The notes: generated by a model not told the origin, from the letters alone. A stretch of 64,000 bases of DNA from Tardiphaga sp. vice304 (GCF_007018905.1 NZ_CP041402.1:5630001-5694000), one strand, 5' to 3'. Positions 36,157 through 46,865 are shown, counted from the stretch's first letter. Made by a program: numbers and translations.

Positions 36157-37556
36157 TTAGACTGAAAGTGGCACGCCTGGTTGCGGGTCAATCGAAGTGA
36201 CTCGGACCAGCTTCTTGTTCACGAATTCCTGGATGCCCATGCTGGAGAGTTCACGTCCGTAGCCGGAGTTCTTGATGCCTCCAAATGAAAGGCCCGGTGT
36301 CGAAGAGGTCGGGTGATTGACGTATATCATGCCCGTATCGACCCGGCTCGCCAGGCGTTTGCCGCGGGCGTTATCTTTAGTAAACACCGAGCCTCCCAAC
36401 CCGAAATCAGAGTCATTGGCGAGTGCTACCGTCGCATCTTCGTTCTTCACCCGGAAGAAAAGCGCAACCGGGCCGAAGAATTCTTCCCTGAAGGCGGGGT
36501 TGCCGGGCTCGATGTCCGCAAGAATCGTGGGCTCCATGAACCATCCCGGTCGATCAATGCGTTTGCCGCCCATCACAACTGTAGCACCTTGTGCAATGGC
36601 TTGCTTGACTTGGTCCAGCAGCGTTTCCAGCGTCGCTTCCGTGGACAAAGGCCCGAGCGTTGTTGCCTTGTCCATCGGTCTCCTGGTTCAAGCTCTGCCA
36701 GCGCTGTCTGGAATTTCTCCAGAAAGCGATCAGCCAGGTCTTCCACGACAATGAAGCGCTTCGCAGCGACACAAGACTGGCCCATGTTGCTCATCTTAGA
36801 CCAGACTGCCCACTTCATCGTCTTGTCGAGGTCGGCATCTTCAAGCACGATGAAAGCGTCGCTGCCGCCAAGTTCCATTGTGGACTTCTTCATGCTGTGC
36901 CCAGCTCTCGCGGCAACGATCTTTCCGGCATCCACGCTCCCAGTGAGCGCCACACTCTTGATCCGAGGGTCGTCGATGACGCGACTGGCTTGATCATGCG
37001 AGATTCGCAGGTTGGTATATGCACCCGCTGGTGCACCCGCTTCTATCCACAACTTCTCGAAAGCGAGGGCGCATTGCGGGACACATCCCGCGTGCTTCAC
37101 CATAACGACATTGCCAGCCATAAGATTAGGGGCTGCAAAGCGCACGAGTTGATAATAGGGGTAGTTCCACGGCTGGACACCAAACAGCACCCCGATCGGG
37201 CTGCTCTCGACCTCGGCCTCGCCCCAGCTTGGTTTGAGATCTTCTGACGCCAGGAAACGCTCGGCGTTTTTTGCATAGTAGTCGATGATGTCCGCGCTGA
37301 GCAGCACTTCGCCCCTAGCCTGCTCGATGAGCTTGCCCATCTCACGGGTCGCCGGACGAGCGAACTCGTCCACTCGTGCGCGCATGATGGCAGCGACCTT
37401 TGCAACCACGACCGCTCGCTCGGCGAAACTCCTCTGCCGCCAGCTCTCATAGCATGTTGCTGCCGTCTTGATCGCCGTCTCGATCTGGCTGTCCGTAATT
37501 TCCTTAAACGTCTTGAAGATTTTACCGTCATACGGGTTGATACTCTGGTAAGCCAT
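36157..37556 (-). pseudogene. NAD(P)-dependent aldehyde dehydrogenase with frameshift
   Basis: From MAYQSINPYDGKIFKTF the N-terminal two thirds is a normal succinate-semialdehyde-type ALDH: GVLFGVQPWNYPYYQLVRFA, MELGGSDAF with Glu228, and NMGQSCVAAKRFIV with Cys262. After ELEPGD (about 36680) one nucleotide is missing. The frame resumes as MDKATTLGPLSTEATLETLL and runs to a normal end (GRELSSMGIQEFVNKK). Both active-site residues lie upstream of the break. A recent frameshift or a sequencing error would explain it. Confidence 0.85.
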
Positions 37557-37856
37557 GGCGTGTTCCATTTTTACTAACAGGCGCATTAGCAAGTGGTCTT
37601 GACGTGGACTTTCGCCAAATTTTTATGAGGCACTGATCTCGAAGGCGACCCTTAGTCTTTATTGGTGAGGTCAAGATAAAGAAGAGATTTTGCGGCCGGA
37701 CGTTCGTGTACCGCGGGCTAATAGGCGCAAACCCGCGACGACATCTGGTGGTGCCTCCTTTAGCCGAACGACGTGTCTCTTGACCGACAATCCTAAATCC
37801 TGACAATCGTTCCCTGGCGTCAGCCGGCTTTCTTTTGCTGTGATGAGCGTGCCCTG

Positions 37857-38330
37857 CTAATCGCCCATTTTGGAATTCGCGGCGGTCAGCGTGATGCCCG
37901 CGGCAGCAACGTCTTTTTCGAAATGGTGGGAATTTCTGGTGCTGGGAATCGGCAGGACTACCTCGGAACGATCAGCACCCCGGCCAATGCCTCGCGGCTC
38001 GGCGAGGTTCCCAACCGGCCCGCGATCTCCAAGAGCGCGGACCCGGGGTGGCCGCAACCTGCGGGCCAGCGGCGATCAGAGGATGAAACCGATTCCCTTC
38101 GTCTGGCAATGCTCGAAAACCGCATCGCTCTTGCGGTCGATCAGGTCGTACTGATTCTGCATAGTCGTGACGATGAAGTCGCTGCCCGACGCAAAAAATT
38201 TCCTTTACGCTCACTTCGCTGAAACTGACGTAACGGATAAGGCTTTCCTTCTAGATCTGCCAACCACGTCGAACTACTCGTCGCGCGGCGCCGCCGGGTC
38301 GATGCGATGAAGCTGGGAGAGATCGATGCG
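37857..38330 (-). pseudogene. Aldo/keto reductase C-terminal fragment, multiply disabled
   Basis: In pieces on the minus strand: VERIDLSQLHRIDP, then NQYDLIDRKSDAVFEHCQTK and a degraded GIGFIL, and finally EVVLPIPSTRNSHHFEKDV. These are consecutive blocks of one AKR (the VMLPIPGTS-like motif is clear) separated by stops and frameshifts. It could be the rest of the gene whose start is at 34230-34496, split by the dehydrogenase insertion, but the subfamilies may differ. Confidence 0.7.
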
Positions 38331-38608
38331 CTCGACCGCTAGGAGGGCACGCGTCTTTGACTGGCTTGCTTGCCATCGTCCTGGCCCTCGAGTGAGCGTG
38401 TTTGGGCGTCATGCGCCAATTCTGAATCTAATAACACAGCGCAGCGGACGGCAACGAAGAGACCGTTAAAATTAGAGAAAGAGTTTCGCTCGAGACAACG
38501 AAATTCTCTTTGATACCAAACGAGCGATTAGTGCGATTGGCTCGTATGGTGGACCCGCGATGACCAATCTGACCATTTGATAAAGCTGATTCTGATCAAT
38601 TTTGACCA

Positions 38609-38761
38609 TTGGACGGTAAACAGCCGAAGCGATCCGCTGGTCTGCGTAGCAAGGCTGATGACGCCCTTGAAGCGGCGCGGAACATGCCACCCGGAACAGA
38701 GCGAAACGATGCCTTAAAAGCGGCTGGAGTGCTTCGCAACACTCGGACGCTTATGGCTTAA
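38609..38761 (+). CDS. 50-residue small protein
   Basis: From TTG 38609: MDGKQPKRSAGLRSKADDAL, EAARNMPPGTERNDALKAAG, VLRNT. The ALEAAR-MPPG-ER-ALK-AG-LRN pattern is one I recognise from many tiny Bradyrhizobium proteins of unknown function. The start is uncertain and no strong ribosome-binding site is visible. Confidence 0.45.
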   Translation: MDGKQPKRSAGLRSKADDALEAARNMPPGTERNDALKAAGVLRNTRTLMA

Positions 38762-39204
38762 TCGCGAGGGCGGCAGACCGTCGCGATGACAAAAGGAATT
38801 GTCAATTCGCTCGACTGAAAAAATTACTTACCTTACTGCCAATCATTTAAAAGAGCGAGCTGCTACAAAATTTGAGAAAGAACAGTTATCGCCTAGTGAC
38901 GCGTGGCAATACGCCCTCAACAATGCGTCGTAGTTAAACGTCTCATGCGGCCATGAAGCGATACTTTGCGCCGCTTCGCTCTGCTAAGATGCCGGCGGAG
39001 TGAGGCGCTACTGGGGGCGACCAGGGTTATAATTTGTTCAGTGGAAGTTAAGGGCAACAGCTTCGGAAACTAGTCAGTGAAGCGGTATCATAGAATATAT
39101 GTTCTCTCCGCGGTTGCCGGGCATAGCATCACCAACTTTGCCTCTACGCAGACTGGAACCGGGCCCAGCGCTGCGCGAATGGATAATCAAACGGCCAAGC
39201 TTTG
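38762..39204. other. Intergenic, no supported gene
   Basis: Stop-rich sequence with no coding signal, no R repeat and no clear hairpin. Confidence 0.5.
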
Positions 39205-39565
39205 ATGCGTAAGCGGTCGCTATTGCAGCTTTGCGTTGCTGTCGCCGGAATCGTACCTGTCGCGGCAGGAGTAGCAGGGATTCTACTGGGTCCGGAATTC
39301 GTCGATACCGCGGTAGGGCCCAGCGCAAACAGCCACTTTCGCTATTTTTTCCGGACTCCTGCCTGGAATCGGCCTTGGCTTTTGGAGCACCATTCCGCGT
39401 ATCGAAGCTAACGGGGAAAGATTTGAGTTGCTTTCATTCATCGTCGTCACTGGAGGCTTGGCGCGGCTGATTTCTCTTGCGGTAATCGGCCTCCCACCCT
39501 TTGGAATAAAGGCCGCCCTGGCAATGAAACTCGGCGTGACACCGTTGCTTTGTCTATGGCAATGA
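39205..39565 (+). pseudogene. DUF4345-type membrane protein, frameshifted
   Basis: The first frame (LLQLCVAVAGIVPVAAGVAG, GPEFVDTAVGPSANSHFRYF) gives the first helix and the conserved HFRYFSG start. At a T6 run near 39346 the frame shifts and continues SGLLPGIGLGFWSTIPRIEA, RFELLSFIVVTGGLARLISL and so on. Together these make a nearly complete four-helix DUF4345 protein, so the break looks recent. Confidence 0.7.
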
Positions 39566-39658
39566 CGGGTTGGCCAGAAGGCCGGCCATACAAGTCCGCG
39601 TCCAAACAACGTTTCGGATATGCACGGGCAATAGCATTTCTTCCTGATCGCGTCGCCC

Positions 39659-40735
39659 CTATTTCAATTTCGCCGGTCGCAATCCCAAATCTGGTTGCAC
39701 CAATTGGTGTTCGCCTTGAAGTTTGATGGCGCGCGCAAGTGTGAGAGCGGCGCTGCAAACATCCTGTTGAAATGCATCATCTTCGTCCAGTGCCTGATGC
39801 GAGGTCGCGTAAGGCTCCTCATACCCGATATATCCGTCTTTCTCGGATAATGCTCCGGCCGAGATCATCGCAATGTCCGTCAGCCAGTCGGATAGCGACC
39901 GCCTGAGAGTTTCAGCGCCAATCGAATCGCCATGCACCACCACAGAGAACAATCGTCCAGCGAGATGCTTCGGATAGTCCCAACCATCCAATTCGATTTT
40001 CTTGGCCTCGGCAGGCGTTTTGCCGTGCGTCGACGTCGGATCGGGATTGCCACCATCAGCACAGACGAGACGATCGATCATTGCCTTTAGACCTGTCGGC
40101 GCCTGATACCAATTGACCGGAGTGATGATCATCACGCCATGCGCGCCCACCCAAAGCGGATAGATCTCGTTCATCCAATCGTTGGTCTGCTCCAGCGAAT
40201 AGTTCGGATAGCAACTGCATGGCCAGTGACACAGCGGCATCGCAGTCGAGACGCAGGATTTGCAGGGATGAATGTGTCGTCCCATCTCCGACGTCAATCG
40301 GGAAAGATCCAGGAAATCGACCGCGTATCCCGCTTCCTCCAAGATCGGCTGCGCCATCATGGCCAGACGGTAGGTTTTCGACATCTCGCCGGGACATGTT
40401 TGGTCGCTACGCGACGATCCATTTACTAAAAGAACGCGCTTGATTTCGTTTGGGTCATCGTGGCGCTTTTTCGCCGCTGCGATCGCGGCACGCGCGTTAA
40501 TCCAGTCGATCGCAAGGTCGTAGTCCGGATCTGAAAATCCTGTGCCTGCCTTGCGAGTTCGGGGCGATTTTCGTGAATTGGTGTAGCCGTCCCAGGCTGC
40601 GGCAGTTATCGCTCTTATTTCAGCTTCGAGCGGTTCAAATGCCGGATCAGTGAATCGGCTTCGAAAGCGCCGGTCGAACTCTTCGCGGGAAAGCTTGGTT
40701 GATGGCATGCCCTTGCGGACGTCACTTTCGGACAT
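39659..40735 (-). CDS. Flavodoxin-like NAD(P)H-dependent FMN reductase
   Basis: Starting at MSESDVRKGMPSTKLSREEF, this 358-residue protein has a helical N-terminal extension of about 110 residues. The flavodoxin-like domain has KRVLLVNGSSRSDQTCPGEM (FMN phosphate loop), GVMIITPVNWYQAPTGLKAM (flavin-binding loop) and LVCADGG. A Cys-rich insert (PCKSCVSTAMPLCHWPCSCY) is unusual and could bind a metal or form disulfides. It is likely an NAD(P)H:quinone or FMN oxidoreductase. Confidence 0.88.
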   Translation of the reverse strand: MSESDVRKGMPSTKLSREEFDRRFRSRFTDPAFEPLEAEIRAITAAAWDGYTNSRKSPRTRKAGTGFSDPDYDLAIDWINARAAIAAAKKRHDDPNEIKRVLLVNGSSRSDQTCPGEMSKTYRLAMMAQPILEEAGYAVDFLDLSRLTSEMGRHIHPCKSCVSTAMPLCHWPCSCYPNYSLEQTNDWMNEIYPLWVGAHGVMIITPVNWYQAPTGLKAMIDRLVCADGGNPDPTSTHGKTPAEAKKIELDGWDYPKHLAGRLFSVVVHGDSIGAETLRRSLSDWLTDIAMISAGALSEKDGYIGYEEPYATSHQALDEDDAFQQDVCSAALTLARAIKLQGEHQLVQPDLGLRPAKLK

Positions 40736-40825
40736 TTTAGTCCACTCCGACAAAGAATTCCGCCAAAAGCCGTTAAGCTGCTTCCGCATGTGGAGACAGC
40801 TTGTTGAACGTAAGAAGCAGCAAGC

Positions 40826-41080
40826 TCACTTCTTCATGTCGTCCTTCTTCATGCCATTCTTCGACATGTCTTTTTTCGCCATGCCATCTTTTCTCATGTT
40901 TTCCTTGGCCATGCCGCCGTTAGACATTCCTGATGTGCTTTCTTTCGACATGCTACTCTTCGCCTCAGATGCCATTTTGGTCGTGTCTTGCCCGGCCGGA
41001 CCGGTGGTCTGAGCAAACGCGCCAGTCGCGGAAATTCCGGTGATAGCAGCACATACCGCAGTAAGAATGATCTTTCTCAT
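40826..41080 (-). CDS. Exported MXKDX-repeat protein
   Basis: This 84-residue protein starts at MRKIILTAVCAAITGISATG and has a signal peptide ending AFAQ. The mature C-terminus repeats five-residue units (GMAKENMRKDGMAKKDMSKN), the signature of the pentapeptide MXKDX family. Likely periplasmic; methionine/lysine richness suggests metal or membrane binding. It follows the reductase gene's upstream region on the same strand and lies 91 bp from its start. Confidence 0.85.
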   Translation of the reverse strand: MRKIILTAVCAAITGISATGAFAQTTGPAGQDTTKMASEAKSSMSKESTSGMSNGGMAKENMRKDGMAKKDMSKNGMKKDDMKK

Positions 41081-41214
41081 TTTAGTCTCTTGTTGAAACA
41101 ACAGCGTTACAATCGGCGACAGCGAGGATGGTTCCCCCTTCAACAGGCTTGATTAAGTAGGATGGTCAATATTGCTCAGATTTAATTCGGCGGAGGCGTC
41201 AGAACACAAGCTGC

Positions 41215-41328
41215 AAGCTGACCGGTGAGCTGGCCCACGACTTCGACAACATGCGGGCGATCGTGATCGGCAGCCGGAATTTGTTGAAGCGCCGCGCTGG
41301 CCGCGGCGAATTCGGGGACAAGGTGTGA
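41215..41328 (+). pseudogene. Histidine kinase H-box fragment
   Basis: KLTGELAHDFDNMRAIVIGS, RNLLKRRAGRGE is the phospho-acceptor segment of a hybrid-type sensor kinase (typical GGIAHDFNN). Only about 37 residues remain. Confidence 0.55.
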
Positions 41329-41399
41329 GGCCAGTTAAGCAAGAATTCGGTCGCGATCACCAGTCAAAAAGTAGTCACTGTCCGGCACTTGTTGCTGAG

Positions 41400-42369
41400 C
41401 GAGTCGTCCTGTAAAACTGTTTTTCGCTCTGGTGGAGCAATCGCATCTGCCCGCCAAGCGCATGCTGGACATGCTCGGCATTCCACGCGCAACTTTTTTC
41501 CGATAGTACGATCGCTATCGCGAGGGCGGTATCGAGGCGCTGGCCGATCATCGCTCCCAACCGGATCGCGTTTGGAATCGCATTCCGGACGACGTTCGCA
41601 GCCAGATCATCGACCTGGCGCTGCAGGTTCCCGAGCTGTCTCCGCGGGAGCTGGCCGTGCGGTTCACCGACGAGAAAAAGTACTTCGTCTCGGAGGCGTC
41701 AGTCTATCGGCGGTTGAAGGCGCATGACCTAATCACAAGCCCGGCTTAAGTGGTCATCAAGGCGGCGAACGAGTTCAAGGACAAGACCACCGCGATCAAC
41801 CAGCTCTGGCAGACGGACTTCACCTGCCTCAAGATCACCGGCTGGGGATGGTATTATCTGTCGACGGTGTTGGACGACTTCTCGCGCTATATCGTGGCGT
41901 GGCGGCTCGGCCTCACTATGTGCGCTTCCGACGTCACGGATACGTTGGACCAGGCGCTGGCGGCATCGGGCCTCGACAGCGCCACAGTCGTGCACCGGCC
42001 GAGACTGCTCAGCGACAACGGCGCGTCTATGTTGCAGGCGATCTGGCTGAATGGCTCGAGGACAAGGGTATGCAGCATGTGCGGGGCGCACCCTACCACC
42101 CGCAAACCCAAGGCAAGATCGAGCTTTGGCACCAGACCCTGAAGAACCGCATTCTGCTGGAAAACTATTATTTACCCGGAGATCTCGACCGACAGATTGG
42201 AGCCTGTGTCGAGCACTACAACCACGTCCGTTATCATGTGAGCATCGAAAACGTCACACCTGCCGACGTTTACTTTGGCAGAGCACAGACGATCATCGCA
42301 GAACGCAGACGCATCAAACTCGCCACCATCGCTAACCGACGCTTGCAGCACCGACTGCAGGCCGCTTAA
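41400..42369 (+). pseudogene. IS3-family transposase with stops and a frameshift
   Basis: Pieces in order: KRMLDMLGIPRATFFR then TAG (41503, where Trp is expected), YDRYREGGIEALADHR, SVYRRLKAHDLITSPA then TAA (41748), WQTDFTCLKITGWGWYYLST, RLLSDNGAS. A 1-nt loss near 42027 follows, then YVAGDLAEWLEDKGMQHVRG and HPQTQGKIELWHQTLKNRIL to the normal end. It is a full-length element inactivated by at least three lesions. Confidence 0.85.
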
Positions 42370-42959
42370 ACTATAACCCTGATGAGCCAGAGCCTCTCTT
42401 TTCGAAACGCCTGATCAGTCTCAAATTGTCTGACGACGGACATACCCCCCCCCGCCTTCGTTGCTGAGCCCCTTGACGGAGGCTGCGTGCTGTACCGCCT
42501 TCCAGACCGACGCTAGTGAAATTTGGCGATGTCGCCTGCCCAACCCGACACTGAAGCTAGGCCACCCCGCCTTGAAAACAATCAATGGAAATCAAAGGGT
42601 GGGCGGGCGCGATTCTAAAAATGAAGGACGGATGCAGGTTGTCACGGCTAAAGTGGCGGGATGAGCGCTGTTGAACGCCCCTCTTTAGGCATATAAGTCA
42701 CGCGTCGGTGTGTCAGAGGCGAACAAGATAAAATCACGCTACCATCTGCTGCGACAGACTGATCACCGAGCACTTCTATTGCGGGAGCGACCAGTCTTCT
42801 GCTGCGGCAACCAGTTGCCTGCATCGGTGGATCTGCAAGTCCGAGACACCCCAGCATCTCAAAAATATATTATTAATCTATGGCGTGCTACGAATACGAG
42901 ATATTGGGAATATGAATTACTAGGTTTAATTGGCTTCATCAGCCTGACCAAGGAATATT
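42370..42959. other. Intergenic upstream of the MCP
   Basis: No supported gene. A run of nine C at about 42448 and AT-rich sequence just before 42960 are the only features. The MCP promoter probably lies in the AT-rich part, but no sigma motif is convincing. Confidence 0.45.
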
Positions 42960-44723
42960 ATGATTCGTTTCTTGAACGATATTCGCATAGGCACCAAACT
43001 ATCGATCGCTTCGGCGCTTGGCCTGGGTCTCATCGCCACGCTGATTTATGTAGAGATGACCGGACTCGCCAGCATTCAGAAAAGTTTTGCTCGCGCCATC
43101 ACACAGGAGAAGGTGGCGCAGGCCGCTGTCGAGCTTAAGGCTTCGGTCCGCGGCATGGCAATCGTGTTTCGCGATATCCACCTAGCGCGCTCGGTCGACG
43201 CCATCGAAAAAGCCAACGAGTACTTCGTGGCGCGGCATGCATCTGCCACCAAGTATAATGAATTCATGCGAAAGAACGCGCTTTCGACCGAGAATCAGTC
43301 ACTCGTGGTGAAAATCAGCGAAGACCTCGTAGCTTACACCAAGTCTAAGGACGTCGTTGCTGAAATGAAGCGACAGGTTCTTGCCTTAGAGGCCAAGCGT
43401 GGCGCGAACGGCGAGACGTTGGCGGCGAGCGCCGAGAAAATCGCGAAGCAGGACGACGAAATCATTCGCTTCCGCCGTGACGTCACCATCCCAATGTTCT
43501 CCGCGCTGGAAGAGGCCGCCAATGCCATGACGGCCATTTCCGTAAAGCGGGTTGAGGAGCTGGCCACCGAATCCGCCGCCGAAGCAGCTTCCGTCGTGAC
43601 AACGTCGTTCGGCGTCGGCCTGCTGGCCTGCCTTATCCTGATCGTGACCGCTGTGATGTCCATATTCCTGATTGCCCGGCCCATGCGCCGGCTGAGCAGC
43701 GCGATGCAGGAACTGGCCGATGGCAACTTCGCCGTTATCCTCCCCGGCTTCGGCCGAAAGGACGAAATCGGCGATTTCGCCGTGGCGGTCGATAAGTTTA
43801 AGGTCAAGGCGGAGGAGAAGGCATGCATTGAAGCCGCTGCCAAGCTCAGTCAGGATACGGCGGCCGCCGATCAGCGCAAGCGCGACATGATCAAGCTCGC
43901 TGACGATTTCGAGGACGCGGTCGGTGAGATCATCGGGACCGTCTCCTCGGCATCGACCCAGCTGGAAGCGTCGGCCAGCACGCTTACTGCGACATCGCAG
44001 CGAGCGCAGGAACTCACCAACATGGTGGCCGCCGCCTCGGAGGAAGCATCGACCAATGTGCAGTCGGTTGCGTCCGCCGCTGAAGAGATGGCGTCCTCCG
44101 TCAATGAGATCAGCCGGCAGGTCCAGGATTCGGCGCGCATTGCCAGCGAGGCAGTGACGCAGGCGGGACGCACCAACGACCGGATTTCCCAGCTGGCGCT
44201 TGCCGCGAACCGCATCGGTGATGTCGTTGAACTCATCAACAGCATTGCGGGGCAAACTAATCTGCTGGCCCTAAACGCCACCATCGAAGCCGCACGTGCG
44301 GGGGAAGCCGGTCGCGGCTTCGCGGTTGTTGCCAGCGAAGTAAAGGCGCTGGCGGAACAGACAGCCAAGGCGACCGGCGAGATCGGTCTGCAGATCACCG
44401 GCATGCAGGCTGCGACCGGGGAATCCGTTAACGCCATCAAGGAAATTGGCGCCACGATCGGGCGGATGTCGGAGATCGCCTCGACCATCGCCTCGGCCGT
44501 CGAGGAACAGGGCGCCGCAACCCAGGAAATCTCCCGCAACGTGCAGCAGGCGGCGCAAGGGACGCAGCAGGTCAGTTCCAACATTTCCGATGTGCAGCGC
44601 GGGGCCAGCGAAACCCGTTCCGCCTCATCGCAGGTGCTTTCGGCGGCACAGTCGCTGTCCAGCGACAGCAGCCGCTTGAAAGCCGAAGTCAGCAAATTCC
44701 TGAACACGGTGCGCGCGGGCTGA
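42960..44723 (+). CDS. Methyl-accepting chemotaxis protein
   Basis: This 587-residue protein has a first membrane helix ([20 protein letters not shown]) and a periplasmic helical-bundle sensor (about 35-210). A second helix ([20 protein letters not shown], about 220-240) and HAMP ([20 protein letters not shown]) follow, then a signalling domain with the hairpin tip [20 protein letters not shown]. It ends KFLNTVRAG without a CheR-binding pentapeptide. It senses an unknown ligand and controls CheA. It is the only intact MCP here; two decayed relatives lie at 8.6 and 12.1 kb. Confidence 0.95.
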   Translation: MIRFLNDIRIGTKLSIASALGLGLIATLIYVEMTGLASIQKSFARAITQEKVAQAAVELKASVRGMAIVFRDIHLARSVDAIEKANEYFVARHASATKYNEFMRKNALSTENQSLVVKISEDLVAYTKSKDVVAEMKRQVLALEAKRGANGETLAASAEKIAKQDDEIIRFRRDVTIPMFSALEEAANAMTAISVKRVEELATESAAEAASVVTTSFGVGLLACLILIVTAVMSIFLIARPMRRLSSAMQELADGNFAVILPGFGRKDEIGDFAVAVDKFKVKAEEKACIEAAAKLSQDTAAADQRKRDMIKLADDFEDAVGEIIGTVSSASTQLEASASTLTATSQRAQELTNMVAAASEEASTNVQSVASAAEEMASSVNEISRQVQDSARIASEAVTQAGRTNDRISQLALAANRIGDVVELINSIAGQTNLLALNATIEAARAGEAGRGFAVVASEVKALAEQTAKATGEIGLQITGMQAATGESVNAIKEIGATIGRMSEIASTIASAVEEQGAATQEISRNVQQAAQGTQQVSSNISDVQRGASETRSASSQVLSAAQSLSSDSSRLKAEVSKFLNTVRAG

Positions 44724-44929
44724 TCCCGCCTGCTTTCCTTCTCGCTTCTGACCTTGTACCGCGACACTAACGGGTCGCGGGTGCGATTCGCTATTCCCGT
44801 TCCCAACATCCGGGCCGACACGGCTTCCGGCCGTGGTCGTCATCCGCGAGCGGATAGATTCTTTACTTTCCGACTCGGCTTTTGGTCGCACCGCCGGCTG
44901 CCTATGTTTGGCAGCTTCATGGTGTGTGG

Positions 44930-45133
44930 ATGGCTGTAGCCGTCGCAGCTGTGGTCGCCATTTTGATTGGCGGTGCGAACTGGACGTTCTTTCTCCGCGA
45001 TTGGCCTAGGGGATGGTTGAAAACATCCCGGGCACTTATCGTCGTCGTTGCCATGGTCGCGGTTGCTCTAAGCGGAGCGGAGACCAGCGCGGCTTCACAC
45101 TCACACGAGTGCCACAGCATTTTCGCGCGATAG
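44930..45133 (+). CDS. Small membrane protein
   Basis: From MAVAVAAVVAILIGGANWTF, a first membrane helix is followed by RDWPRGWLKTSRALIVVVAM and a second hydrophobic stretch ending AETSAASHSHECHS. A His/Cys-containing tail could bind metal. No family recognised; start and reality uncertain. Confidence 0.4.
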   Translation: MAVAVAAVVAILIGGANWTFFLRDWPRGWLKTSRALIVVVAMVAVALSGAETSAASHSHECHSIFAR

Positions 45134-45197
45134 GTGCTGCTCCGAACGCCGTTGGCGTAATTAATTACTGGAATTTTCGGAGGCCCTAAAGGCTGAG

Positions 45198-46463
45198 TGA
45201 CCTGCCCCTGAACGTTCATCCAGTAGCGATTAGAGTCTCGCGTATGTTACGCCGTTCGGCGTGGGGTGAGCAACGTGCGATCGGCGGAGCTGGTCGGGGT
45301 TGCGCAGCCGATCGCACGTTGCGGTGAGGTTGGCGGCATAGGCCGCAGGTGTCAGGTAGCCCAGCGAGGAATGCGGGCGGTGGCGATTGTAGTCGTCGGC
45401 CCAGACTGCAATCTTGGCTCGGGCGTGGTCGAGGCTGAAGAACAGGGTTTCGTTGAGCAGCTCGTCGCGCATCCGGCCGTTGAAGCTTTCGCAAAAGCCG
45501 TTCTGCATCGGCTTTCCCGGCGCGATGAAGTGCCAGGCGACCTGATGGTCCTCCGACCAGGTCAGCATCGCGTTGCAGGTGAATTCGGTGCCGTTGTTCG
45601 AGACGATCATGCCAGGCCTGCCGCGGCGAGCGATCAGCGCCGTCAGTTTGCGCGCCACCCGCCGTCCCGAGATCGAGGTGTCGGGGATCGCCGCCAGGCA
45701 TTCCCGGGTCACGTCATCGACGATATTCAGAAATCGGAAGCGGCGGCAATTGGCGAACTGGTCGTGGACAAAATCCAGCGACCAGCGGGCATTCGGCCGA
45801 GCCTCGACCAGAATCGGCGCCCGAGTGCCGACCGCGCGGCGGCGGGCCCGGCGCTTCCGCACGCTGAGGCCTTCCTCCCGATACAGCCGGTAAATCCGGT
45901 TCAACCCGGACGGCTCGCCCTGTTGACGCAGCAGCACAAACAGTCGGCGATTACCGAAGCGCCGGCGGGCGTTGGCGAGCTCGCGCAGTTGGACGCGCAG
46001 TTCGGCATCCGGCGGCCGGCACGACCGGTAGCGGATCATCTTGCGGTCGGCGCTGACGATGGTGCAGGCCCGCCGTTCTGACAGGCCCAGTTCGGCCTGC
46101 AGATGCGCGACAGCCTCGCGCTGGACGGCGGGCCCTACCATTTTTTGACAGAAGCTCGCGTAACGCTGCGGCATCCAACATCTGTTCGGCCAGCAGCTTG
46201 TTCAGCTTGGCGTTCTCATCCCCAAGCTGCCGCAGCCGCTTGGCCTCAGAAACGTCCATCCCGCCCAATTTGGCCTTCCAATTATACAGTGTCACTTCCG
46301 AGACGCCGTGCTTGCGCGCCAGATCGACGGCTTTCGCCCCCGCCTCATGCTCGCGCAGAACACCGATAATCTGCTCTTCCGTAAACCTGGTTCGCTTCAT
46401 TGGTCCGTCCTTCAGTGGGCCGGACTCTAACTTCATCTGGAGGAAATCCGCAGGGGCAGGTCA
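45198..46463 (-). mobile_element. IS407-type IS3-family element
   Basis: The ends are TGACCTGCCCCTG (45198) and the inverse CAGGGGCAGGTCA (46451-46463). The element is 1,266 bp with orfA and orfB on the minus strand. The four bases outside each end differ (TGAG, CGCC), so no target duplication is present. The right end lies in an ialB-type gene. Confidence 0.88.
45230..46400 (-). CDS. IS3-family orfA/orfB transposase, catalytic Asp replaced
   Basis: OrfA ([20 protein letters not shown] ... [20 protein letters not shown]) is an HTH protein. OrfB is reached by frameshifting at an A6 run (46141-46146): [60 protein letters not shown]. The second catalytic motif reads VSNNGTEF where VSDNGTEF is usual, an Asp-to-Asn change that should abolish transposition. 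OrfA also runs out of its usual frame at the A6 run. Confidence 0.85.
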
Positions 46464-46857
46464 CGCCGACGCAGCCCACGCCCGCTCTTTCGCAAGGGCG
46501 TCGAGGGCGGGAGCGAGGCCGCGGAACGACAGCGGAAGCGCCACCTCGCGACCCGACGCACTCTTCAACACGATGCGGCCCGGTTCGGTGAGGCCGCGCC
46601 AGCGCTTCAGCACATCGTCCGCGGCCAAGGCATCAGCGAAGCAGCCGCCTGGCAGGCAGCGCCGCCATGGCAGATCGAGTGCCGAACCGGTATTGTCGCC
46701 GGTCGCCTGCGCGCTGCGGAAATGACAGGTCCGGCAGCACGACCAGGGTGACGCGGAGCGGCTCGTCGGCGGACGCGCGGCCGATGGCGATCTGCGCAAT
46801 TGGGGCCTTCTGGCCTTGCGCCTGCATCGCTTGCGCGCGCGCCGTTCGGCGTCGCAC
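46464..46857 (-). pseudogene. IalB-family invasion-associated protein, disrupted
   Basis: Two frames together give an IalB C-terminal half: QKAPIAQIAIGRASADEPLR, VTLVVLPDLSF, then, after a frameshift near 46690, LDLPWRRCLPGGCFADALAA, KSASGREVALPLSFRGLAPA. The N-terminal half is missing at the R repeat, and the 3' end is cut by the IS407-type element, whose first TGA supplies the stop. Confidence 0.75.
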
Positions 46858-46865
46858 ATGGCAAG

